Part shown: positions 1-4,535 of the stretch, piece after piece
Position numbering within the stretch: position 1 is the first letter of the stretch
Layout of the letters: each line of letters begins with the position of its first letter
Source of the DNA: CAYTZA01 sp964442365
GTDB lineage: Bacteria > Patescibacteriota > Minisyncoccia > Phycocordibacterales > DAORIS01
Assembly: GCA_964442365.1 (NCBI GenBank)
Contig: CAYTZA010000020.1
Coordinates: forward strand, 1 to 10,602
Length of the DNA: 10,602 nucleotides
Direction: 5' to 3'
Made by a program: the position numbers and the translations under genes
The notes under the pieces: model-generated
Databases searched by the model: none
What the model was told of the DNA's origin: nothing
The model's input: only the letters and a program-made list of their open reading frames with translations

Positions 1-1
1 T

Positions 2-367
2 TTTATAAAAGAATTCAAAGACTTTGCTATTCGTGGCAATGTTATAGACCTTGCAGTCGGTGTTATTATTGGTGGAGCTTTTGGTAAAATCACATCCTCT
101 CTCGTAAGTGACGTCGTCACTCCCCTTCTTGGTTTACTCATCGGTAAACTAGATTTTAAAAGTATTTATATTGGACCAGTTGCAATCGGAAACTTTATCG
201 ATGCCACTATTAGTTTTATCCTTGTAGCTTTTGTGATCTTTCTTGTTATAAAAAGTATCAATCTCTTAAGAAAGAAAGCTCAAAAAGAAGAACAAAAAAC
301 TACTGACAAGGTTAGTAAAGAAGAGATACTCTTAACCGAAATACGTGACGTCTTGAAGAGTAAGTAA
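2..367 (+). CDS. mscL: Large-conductance mechanosensitive channel MscL (5' end cut by window)
   Basis: MscL is a homopentameric inner-membrane channel that opens under high membrane tension and releases solutes during hypo-osmotic shock. The window edge removes the start codon and probably only a few residues. The visible 121 residues open with the amphipathic N-terminal helix, FIKEFKDFAIRGNV, which matches the very conserved MscL start. TM1 follows (about 15-45, DLAVGVIIGGAFGKI), then a short external loop (about 50-62), TM2 (about 63-86) and a charged cytoplasmic C-terminal helix ending EILLTEIRDVLKSK, the family's usual LTEIRDLL tail. The periplasmic loop is clearly shorter than in E. coli MscL (136 aa). 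No terminator hairpin follows; a run of seven A overlaps the stop codon (366-372). On the other strand this run would read as a U-tract 14 nt past the tRNA-Gly gene. Identification is firm. Confidence 0.95.
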   Translation, partial: FIKEFKDFAIRGNVIDLAVGVIIGGAFGKITSSLVSDVVTPLLGLLIGKLDFKSIYIGPVAIGNFIDATISFILVAFVIFLVIKSINLLRKKAQKEEQKTTDKVSKEEILLTEIRDVLKSK

Positions 368-385
368 AAAAACCTATAAAATCTG

Positions 386-456
386 TGCGGGATGGGAGAA
401 TCGAACTCCCACTTACAGTTTGGAAAACTGTCATTCTACCATTAAACTAATCCCGC
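386..456 (-). tRNA. tRNA-Gly (anticodon UCC)
   Basis: The minus strand folds as a standard cloverleaf of 71 nt. The acceptor stem pairs GCGGGAT with ATCCCGC, the anticodon arm has a TTTCCAA loop (anticodon TCC), and the T arm is GGGAG-TTCGATT-CTCCC. The discriminator base 73 is A. The bases after it read CAG, so CCA is not encoded and must be added. It lies 22 nt downstream of the RNHCP gene on the same strand and is probably on the same transcript as tRNA-Pro. Confidence 0.96.
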
Positions 457-478
457 AACGAAAAAACTATAGCAAATA

Positions 479-799
479 TTAACCATTTTTCATAGTATCC
501 TCAGCAAATTTTCGTGCAACAGATGCGACAACATCAAAGTTATCAGTTAAAGCAACAGAATTTCGCTTAGTAATACCACAATGTTCACATTTGTGAACAA
601 CCATAAAAGCCTGCTTACCCTTCTCTACCCCCACAGGACGCATGAGGCCACCACATGAGACAGCGAGCCTGTCCCCAGGATCATTGTCTACATGCTTACT
701 CCACAAACACGCAGGACAATGATTAGTAAAACCATTCCCTTTTACTGGAATAGAGCATTTTTCACATATAAAATCTTCTACTATCTTCTTAAAAGCCAT
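479..799 (-). CDS. RNHCP domain zinc-binding protein
   Basis: A 106-residue protein that matches the RNHCP domain family, whose function is not established. The signature appears as TNHCPACLW at 25-33, where the first residue is T rather than R. Seven cysteines (12, 15, 28, 31, 49, 71, 74) are arranged as CxxC pairs, two of which (C12/C15 and C71/C74, in CEHCG) look like zinc-ribbon knuckles. The family landmarks DPGDR (40-44) and CGGLMRP (49-55) are also present. I chose the ATG at 799 over an upstream in-frame TTG at 805, because TTG would leave only 2 nt after the tRNA-Pro 3' end. Even the ATG is only 8 nt from that end and has no Shine-Dalgarno. The gene sits between two tRNA genes and probably reaches the ribosome as a processed, nearly leaderless fragment of a tRNA precursor. 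A nucleic-acid or translation role is speculation. Confidence 0.85.
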   Translation of the reverse strand: MAFKKIVEDFICEKCSIPVKGNGFTNHCPACLWSKHVDNDPGDRLAVSCGGLMRPVGVEKGKQAFMVVHKCEHCGITKRNSVALTDNFDVVASVARKFAEDTMKNG

Positions 800-807
800 A
801 AACAATG

Positions 808-880
808 TCGGAGTGCCGGGATTCGAACCCGGAGTCGCCTGTTCCCAAAACAGGAATGTTAGCCGTTACACCACACTCCG
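808..880 (-). tRNA. tRNA-Pro (anticodon UGG)
   Basis: A 73-nt cloverleaf on the minus strand. The acceptor stem pairs CGGAGTG with CACTCCG, the anticodon arm is CCTGT-TTTGGGA-ACAGG (anticodon TGG), and the T arm is CCGGG-TTCGAAT-CCCGG. The discriminator is A. The following bases are CAT, so CCA is not encoded. It is the first tRNA of a unit that continues into the RNHCP gene and tRNA-Gly(UCC). Confidence 0.96.
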
Positions 881-899
881 AAATAATACTGTAGAACAC

Positions 900-927
900 A
901 TACTATCACACCTCTATCAATTCACAA
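900..927 (-). promoter_or_regulatory. Candidate promoter for the tRNA-Pro / RNHCP / tRNA-Gly unit
   Basis: On the minus strand, TTGTGA (922-927) and TAGTAT (900-905) are separated by 16 nt. A TG one base upstream of the -10 makes it an extended -10 element. Transcription would start about 15 nt before the tRNA. The -10 matches only 4 of 6 consensus bases and the -35 overlaps the yraN stop codon, so read-through from yraN is a real alternative. Confidence 0.4.
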
Positions 928-1305
928 TATAATATTTGGATAAAAGTTTATCTTATAGCTATTTTCACCTCGAATATATACAGCAGCAACGTCAAATTGC
1001 CACTCTATACTATCCTGTGCTGGATAATCCATAAGGAACACCCCTATGGCCTTTAGTGTCTTTTTGATCTTTCTAAAGGTCATATTATCTTCTGGGACAT
1101 AGACACCCACTGTTTCACGATTAACATGTGTAGTTTTTACTTCAATAAAGTGCACAATGCTATATTTTTCAGCAACAATATCCAATTCCCCACATTTATA
1201 GCGTATATTCCTCCCTATTATGTTATACCCTTTAGCTTTTAAGGCTTTACATACAAAATCCTCTCCCTGCACACCCATTATTATATGTTCTTGTTTTTTA
1301 ATCAT
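922..1305 (-). CDS. yraN: YraN / UPF0102 family nuclease-fold protein
   Basis: A 127-residue member of the YraN (UPF0102) family, which has a restriction-endonuclease / Holliday-junction-resolvase-like fold; its cellular role is poorly defined. Visible landmarks in order are the N-terminal GxxGE helix (11-15), RNIRYKCGELDIVA (32-45) with the conserved G-E-x-D at 39-42, IEVKT (54-58) corresponding to the E-V-K active-site-like triplet, and the closing WQFDVAAVYI (102-111). Length is normal for the family. The ATG at 1305 is used, but an ATG at 1278 (MGVQGED) would keep the whole conserved core and cannot be excluded. No Shine-Dalgarno is visible for either. It is the most upstream gene of the minus-strand block and borders the parS-bearing region. 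Confidence 0.88.
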   Translation of the reverse strand: MIKKQEHIIMGVQGEDFVCKALKAKGYNIIGRNIRYKCGELDIVAEKYSIVHFIEVKTTHVNRETVGVYVPEDNMTFRKIKKTLKAIGVFLMDYPAQDSIEWQFDVAAVYIRGENSYKINFYPNIIL

Positions 1306-1314
1306 ACATGTTAA

Positions 1315-1435
1315 TCATGAAACACATGCAATCAAAATACATATAACTAAAGATAAAATAATGATCAAAAATGACTACAATACTAGTATTACTAACAAAA
1401 AGTACTATAAATCTGCTTACTTTAGTGTTTCATGA
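1315..1435. repeat. 11-bp inverted repeat with parS-like half sites
   Basis: TCATGAAACAC (1315-1325) is repeated exactly inverted as GTGTTTCATGA (1425-1435), 99 bp apart. Each arm contains the outer part of a parS half site (TGAAACA or TGTTTCA), but not the central CACGTG. A perfect 12-bp palindrome, AATACTAGTATT, lies between the arms (1379-1390). Confidence 0.6.
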
Positions 1436-1449
1436 ATAACTTATCATAT

Positions 1450-1465
1450 AGTTTCACGTGAAACA
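1450..1465. promoter_or_regulatory. parS: parS centromere site (ParB binding)
   Basis: AGTTTCACGTGAAACA matches the widely conserved bacterial chromosomal parS consensus TGTTTCACGTGAAACA at 15 of 16 positions. The central 14 bp (1451-1464) form the perfect palindrome GTTTCACGTGAAAC. ParB loads and spreads from such sites to segregate the origin region. A 14-bp exact match is very unlikely by chance in 10 kb. Confidence 0.85.
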
Positions 1466-1575
1466 TATAGTTTAAGAGGCGTTTTAACCAATAAAGCCTA
1501 CAGATAAGCTCTAAAAGACAAACCCTACAAAATAAAGGTCTTAAGGACATGTTATAAAAGACGTCCTTTATACAC

Positions 1576-1596
1576 TTATCCACCAAGTTATCCACA
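1576..1596 (+). promoter_or_regulatory. Pair of DnaA-box-like 9-mers
   Basis: TTATCCACC (1576-1584, 8 of 9) and TTATCCACA (1588-1596, 9 of 9 to the DnaA consensus TTATNCACA) are in the same orientation, 12 nt apart start to start. They lie 110-146 bp from the parS palindrome. Confidence 0.55.
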
Positions 1597-1611
1597 GTCA
1601 ATTAAAGGCTA

Positions 1612-1736
1612 TATCTGTGCGGGTAGGGAATCGGTCACACGTTCTCGCTATTCGCTCGCCGTGCGACCCCGCCTCGCGCCTGTATAAGAATACAGACTCC
1701 GCTTCGCTTCGTGCGCTCCGGCTTTCGATTCTCCAT
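1612..1736 (-). repeat. GC-rich inverted element bounded by tRNA-Gly 3'-end copies
   Basis: The left end (1614-1633) repeats the 3' end of tRNA-Gly(GCC) and its trailer, with a 2-base deletion. The right end, TTCGATTCTCC (1724-1734), is an exact inverted copy of tRNA positions 1772-1782. The roughly 90 bp between are GC-rich, unlike the surroundings, and hold hairpins. One has a 9-bp stem, 1633-1641 with 1659-1667, whose single irregular pair is G-U only if the minus strand is transcribed. Another is CTGTAT-AAGA-ATACAG at 1680-1695. No open frame is present. It looks like a small tRNA-derived repeat or insertion downstream of the tRNA-Gly gene. Confidence 0.6.
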
Positions 1737-1762
1737 AAAACAAGCATCTAAAGATATCTCTG

Positions 1763-1833
1763 TGCGGGTAGGGAGAATCGAACTCCCGTCTCGTCCTTGG
1801 CAAGGACGTGTTCTACCACTAAACCATACCCGC
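1763..1833 (-). tRNA. tRNA-Gly (anticodon GCC)
   Basis: A 71-nt cloverleaf on the minus strand. The acceptor stem pairs GCGGGTA with TACCCGC, the anticodon arm is CGTCC-TTGCCAA-GGACG (anticodon GCC), and the T arm is GGGAG-TTCGATT-CTCCC. The discriminator is A and the next bases are CAG, so CCA is not encoded. It follows tRNA-Arg on the same strand and probably shares its promoter. Confidence 0.96.
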
Positions 1834-1856
1834 TTATGTACATAAAACTATTTACT

Positions 1857-1890
1857 ACAAAAGTATAGTCGCTACGCTCCTTACTTTTGT
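1857..1890. repeat. Perfect 9-bp stem hairpin between two tRNA genes
   Basis: ACAAAAGTA (1857-1865) and TACTTTTGT (1882-1890) are perfect inverted repeats around a 16-nt GC-rich loop. The right arm ends on the discriminator base of tRNA-Arg. No U-tract follows on the minus strand, so it is more likely a processing or spacer structure than a terminator. Confidence 0.55.
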
Positions 1891-1962
1891 GCGCCTGGCA
1901 GGACTCGAACCCACAACCCCTTGGTCCGAAGCCAAGTGCTCTATCCATTGAGCTACAGGCGC
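1890..1962 (-). tRNA. tRNA-Arg (anticodon UCG)
   Basis: A 73-nt cloverleaf on the minus strand. The acceptor stem pairs GCGCCTG with CAGGCGC, the anticodon arm is CTTGG-CTTCGGA-CCAAG (anticodon TCG), and the T loop is TTCGAGT. The discriminator is A and CCA is not encoded. It is the first gene of a tRNA-Arg / tRNA-Gly(GCC) unit and is divergent from the CCA-adding enzyme gene. Confidence 0.95.
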
Positions 1963-1973
1963 AACTTGTGCAT

Positions 1974-2001
1974 ATCATACAGTAGATTAGATAAAAATCA
2001 A
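1974..2001 (-). promoter_or_regulatory. Promoter of the tRNA-Arg / tRNA-Gly(GCC) unit
   Basis: On the minus strand, TTGATT (-35, 1996-2001) and TATGAT (-10, 1974-1979) have a 16-nt spacer. The predicted start, about 1967, is roughly 5 nt before mature tRNA-Arg. Hexamer quality, spacing and distance to the gene all agree. Confidence 0.65.
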
Positions 2002-2025
2002 AAAACGTATTAGTATGCATATATC

Positions 2026-3489
2026 ATGACCTGGAATATCCCTGATATTATCAAAGACATCTCCTTAAAGCTTGAAAATGCTGGTTTTGAAGCATACTTA
2101 GTCGGTGGTTGTGTTAGAGATATTATTCTTAAAAAAACACCAAAAGATTGGGATATAACAACAAATGCTACTCCAGAAGAGATACAAAAAGTCTTTCCTG
2201 AATCCTTTTATGACAATGTATTTGGTACTGTTGGTGTAAAAAACGAAACAGAAGATCAGACGCTGAAAATTATTCAAATAACTCCATATCGTACGGAAGG
2301 GAAGTATAGCGATGGAAGACGCCCTGACAATGTAGCTTTTGGAAAGGACATAAAAGAAGATCTTAAAAGACGCGACTTTACTATAAACGCTTTAGCCTAT
2401 AGGACAAAGACAGGGGAAGTGCTGGATCTTTTTAAAGGACAAGAGGATATGAAAAAAAAGATCCTACGCACCGTTGGTAATCCAGACGAACGTTTTACTG
2501 AAGATGCACTTAGAATATTAAGAGCTATAAGGATATCTTGTGAGACAGGCTTTGCTGTTTCACAAGAAACATATGAATCTATAGCCAAAAATCATGTCCT
2601 TTTGAAACATGTCTCTAAAGAACGTGTCCGTGACGAGTTCATAAAGATACTCATGTCCGATGACCCTGAGTATGGCCTTATCATGTCCTTTAAACTTGGT
2701 GTCCTTGACTACATAGCCCCAGAGCTCAAAGAGGGAGTAGGGATAGAGCAAACACAAGCTCACATGTATGACGTATGGATGCATCTTTTGAAGAGTCTAC
2801 AGGCGGCGGTTAAAAAAGACTGGCCTTTAGATATACGCCTAACGGCATTGTTTCATGACATAGCTAAACCACGTACACGTAGAAAAGGGCATGGGGTTCA
2901 CGCTTGGACATTTTATGGACATGAAGTTGTGGGGGCTAAAATGACAGAAAAAATACTCAATGACCTCAAATTTCCTAAACATATTGTCGAAAAAGTAACA
3001 CTTTTGGTGCGTTGGCACATGTTTTTCTCTGATACTGAACAAATAACACCTTCTGCAGTACGACGTTTGGTGGCTAAAGTAGGGGAAGAGAATATATGGG
3101 ATCTTATGAAAGTACGTGTATGTGACCGTTTAGGAACAGGAAGACCCAAAGAAAACCCTTATAGACTCCGAAAATACCACGCCATGATAGAAGAAGTGCT
3201 TCGTGATCCAATATCAGTAACCATGCTTGCTATGGATGGTAAAAAAGTCATGGAAGTGACCAAAACCCCTGCCGGACCACGTATAGGCTGGATATTACAC
3301 GGACTTCTTGAAGACGTACTAGAACATCCCGAACACAATACACTCGATTACTTAGAAAAAAAGGCTCAAGAACTAGCAATGCTTTCTGATGTGGTATTAA
3401 AACAAATTGGTACTGAAGGAAAAGAAAAAAAGAGTATTGAAGAAGAAAAAGAAGTAGAAAAGATTCGCGGAAAACACTTCGTAAAATAA
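2026..3489 (+). CDS. cca: tRNA CCA-adding enzyme / poly(A) polymerase family nucleotidyltransferase with HD domain
   Basis: A class II tRNA nucleotidyltransferase, which builds or repairs the 3' CCA end of tRNAs from CTP and ATP without a template. The 487 residues show the catalytic head first: LVGGCVRD (25-32), the metal-binding DWD (41-43), RRDFTINALAY (115-125) and FTEDALRILRAIR (157-169). Neck and body helices follow, then an HD-type phosphohydrolase domain around H246/H253, HD at 277-278 and H299, as in the E. coli-type enzymes. The last 25 or so residues are a Lys/Glu-rich tail of unknown role. The start at 2026 places the conserved core about 25 residues in, as usual; no Shine-Dalgarno is visible. 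All four neighbouring tRNA genes lack encoded CCA, which fits this function. A pure poly(A) polymerase is the alternative but is less likely. Confidence 0.93.
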   Translation: MTWNIPDIIKDISLKLENAGFEAYLVGGCVRDIILKKTPKDWDITTNATPEEIQKVFPESFYDNVFGTVGVKNETEDQTLKIIQITPYRTEGKYSDGRRPDNVAFGKDIKEDLKRRDFTINALAYRTKTGEVLDLFKGQEDMKKKILRTVGNPDERFTEDALRILRAIRISCETGFAVSQETYESIAKNHVLLKHVSKERVRDEFIKILMSDDPEYGLIMSFKLGVLDYIAPELKEGVGIEQTQAHMYDVWMHLLKSLQAAVKKDWPLDIRLTALFHDIAKPRTRRKGHGVHAWTFYGHEVVGAKMTEKILNDLKFPKHIVEKVTLLVRWHMFFSDTEQITPSAVRRLVAKVGEENIWDLMKVRVCDRLGTGRPKENPYRLRKYHAMIEEVLRDPISVTMLAMDGKKVMEVTKTPAGPRIGWILHGLLEDVLEHPEHNTLDYLEKKAQELAMLSDVVLKQIGTEGKEKKSIEEEKEVEKIRGKHFVK

Positions 3490-3515
3490 GTTTAGTTAAA
3501 AAATCAACCAAACGA

Positions 3516-3593
3516 AAAGGCCCGAATCTGAATTGAGATACCCTTTCAAACTCTTTTAAGGGAGTGAGGGTGACAAAACATCAACGGACCTTT
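3516..3593 (-). ncRNA. Structured RNA candidate, long-range stem
   Basis: On the minus strand AAAGGTCCG (3593 to 3585) pairs over 9 bp with CGGGCCTTT (3524 to 3516). The one irregular pair is a T-G wobble on this strand but a C-A mismatch on the other, so the minus strand is the likely RNA. Inside are ACCCT/AGGGT and ACTC/GAGT complementarities. It could be a 3' extension of the small RNA at 3595-3674 or an independent element. I do not recognise a known RNA family. Confidence 0.3.
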
Positions 3594-3594
3594 G

Positions 3595-3625
3595 AAAAAA
3601 AGTGCTGGACTGGCGGACCGGCACT
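3595..3625 (-). terminator. Rho-independent terminator, minus strand
   Basis: The inverted arms AGTGCTGG (3601-3608) and CCGGCACT (3618-3625) enclose a 9-nt loop, with seven A (3595-3601) giving a U-tract on the minus strand. One of the eight pairs is a C-A mismatch on the minus strand (T-G wobble on the plus strand). The U-tract exists only on the minus side, so termination is assigned to that direction with some reserve. Confidence 0.55.
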
Positions 3626-3674
3626 ACAATGACACAATGATCACAAAGAACAAATAAAAACTAATCTCGACTCC
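3595..3674 (-). ncRNA. Putative small RNA of about 80 nt with own promoter and terminator
   Basis: The predicted transcript begins about 7 nt downstream of a good minus-strand promoter and ends in a hairpin followed by seven T. It has no Shine-Dalgarno or credible reading frame. Its 5' half is U-rich and probably unstructured, and its 3' part is the terminator stem. It lies between the 3' ends of cca and exoA, so it is not a leader of either. Family and targets are unknown. Confidence 0.45.
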
Positions 3675-3680
3675 TCATAT

Positions 3681-3710
3681 ATTGTATCAGTGTTATCGTG
3701 TACACGTCAA
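3681..3710 (-). promoter_or_regulatory. Strong minus-strand promoter overlapping a palindrome
   Basis: TTGACG (-35, 3705-3710, 5 of 6) and TACAAT (-10, 3681-3686, 5 of 6) are separated by 18 nt. The perfect palindrome CGTGTACACG (3697-3706) overlaps the -35 and the spacer and could be an operator. No protein gene follows in this direction; only the RNA candidates do. Confidence 0.6.
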
Positions 3711-3726
3711 CAGACTACAAAGCCAC

Positions 3727-3755
3727 TTATCCACAGTATTATTTTATGTGGATAA
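3727..3755. promoter_or_regulatory. Inverted pair of perfect DnaA boxes
   Basis: TTATCCACA (3727-3735) and TGTGGATAA (3747-3755) are both exact DnaA boxes in opposite orientation, with 11 AT-rich bases between. They lie just past the exoA stop codon, 2.1 kb from the DnaA-box pair at 1576-1596. As a 9-bp stem they could also act as a 3' hairpin of the exoA message, but no T-run follows on the minus strand. Confidence 0.5.
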
Positions 3756-3765
3756 ATTCTAATTT

Positions 3766-4530
3766 CTAAGAAAAGATTAGTTCAATAGGGCAATGATCCG
3801 ATCCTAAAACCGTATCGTGTATTTGTACACTCTTGGTACGAGAAATAATATCTGGTGTAGCAAAAAAGTAATCGATTCTCCAACCAACGTTGCGCTCTCT
3901 CGCTGCCGTCTTCATATCCCAATATGTATAAACATCTGCCTTTCTTGGATTAAAGTGTCGAAAGACATCTGTAAAACCACTTGCAATTACTTCATCAATC
4001 CACGCACGCTCTTCCGGAAGAAATCCAGTGTTTTTTTCATTTGCTTTCGGTCGTGCTAGATCTATTGCTTCATGCGCTGTGTTTATATCACCACAAAAAA
4101 TAACTGCTTTTTTCTTTTTCAATTTTACAATATGCGCAAGGAAAGCATCGTAAAATTTTAATTTATATTCCAAACGATCTGGACCACTGCCACCGTTAGG
4201 GAAGTATCCGTTTAGTAAAAAGAAATCTTTATACTCTATTTGTATAAGACGTCCTTCAGTATCAAATTCACTAAGTCCCATACCAAACTCTACAGAGAGG
4301 GGACGAACTTTTGTATACACAGCGACCCCGCTATATCCCTTTTTCTCTGTCGGAGCAATAAAAAAAGATTCATATCCTGGAATATTCCTAACCCCATCTT
4401 CTAATTGATCTGCATGAGCCTTAGTTTCTTGTAAACAAAAAATATCGGGACTTTTGTCGATAATCCACTGAAAGTTACCTTTGCGAGCGACAGCACGGAG
4501 ACCATTTACATTCCAGGATATTATATTCAT
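3766..4530 (-). CDS. exoA: Exodeoxyribonuclease III family AP endonuclease
   Basis: An ExoIII/ExoA (xth) family Mg-dependent enzyme of base excision repair; it cuts DNA at abasic sites and removes 3' blocking groups. The single EEP domain fills all 254 residues, a normal length. Active-site landmarks are all present: SWNVNGLRA (5-13), LQETK with E35, NGYFPNGG with Y109, GDINTAH with D148 and N150, GWRIDYFF with D220, and LGSDHCP with D245 and H246. The ATG at 4530 gives the canonical MNIISWNVNG start. The upstream xer gene stops 5 bp earlier on the same strand, so the two are almost certainly one operon. No Shine-Dalgarno is visible in the overlap region, so translational coupling or a weak site is implied. 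Identification is firm. Confidence 0.96.
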   Translation of the reverse strand: MNIISWNVNGLRAVARKGNFQWIIDKSPDIFCLQETKAHADQLEDGVRNIPGYESFFIAPTEKKGYSGVAVYTKVRPLSVEFGMGLSEFDTEGRLIQIEYKDFFLLNGYFPNGGSGPDRLEYKLKFYDAFLAHIVKLKKKKAVIFCGDINTAHEAIDLARPKANEKNTGFLPEERAWIDEVIASGFTDVFRHFNPRKADVYTYWDMKTAARERNVGWRIDYFFATPDIISRTKSVQIHDTVLGSDHCPIELIFS

Positions 4531-4535
4531 ATATT

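Larger units (their letters stand above)
1306..1612. other. Gene-free AT-rich region with parS and DnaA boxes; candidate origin/centromere neighbourhood
   Basis: About 300 bp without a convincing gene. It contains an 11-bp inverted repeat, a 12-bp palindrome, a near-consensus parS site and two DnaA-box-like 9-mers, all described separately. The parS site is strong evidence for an origin-proximal position, because chromosomal parS sites cluster near oriC in most bacteria. The DnaA boxes raise the possibility that replication starts here, although only two are present and no dnaA, dnaN or parAB gene is in the window. A 71-codon plus-strand frame across the left part has no coding character. Confidence 0.45.
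3490..3765. other. Gene-free region holding a candidate small RNA, structured sequence and DnaA boxes
   Basis: 276 bp lie between the convergent cca and exoA genes, with no open frame of note. From left to right: an 8-bp stem GTTTAGTT/AACCAAAC (3490-3513), a long-range stem (3516-3593), a terminator-like hairpin (3595-3625), a strong minus-strand promoter (3681-3710) and an inverted pair of DnaA boxes (3727-3755). Each is described separately. Confidence 0.6.

Noticed and set aside
1220..1435. 71-codon plus-strand frame across the yraN 5' end and the AT-rich spacer
   Set aside because: It overlaps yraN antisense, has low-complexity AT-driven composition and no recognisable domain.
1748..2020. 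90-codon minus-strand reading frame
   Set aside because: It runs straight through tRNA-Gly(GCC) and tRNA-Arg(UCG). The peptide is the familiar translation artefact of tRNA genes (SSMDRALGFGPRGCGFESC).
3663..3678. Tiny frame MRSRD at the head of the small RNA
   Set aside because: Its ATG lies before the predicted transcription start, and five codons without a ribosome site are not credible.
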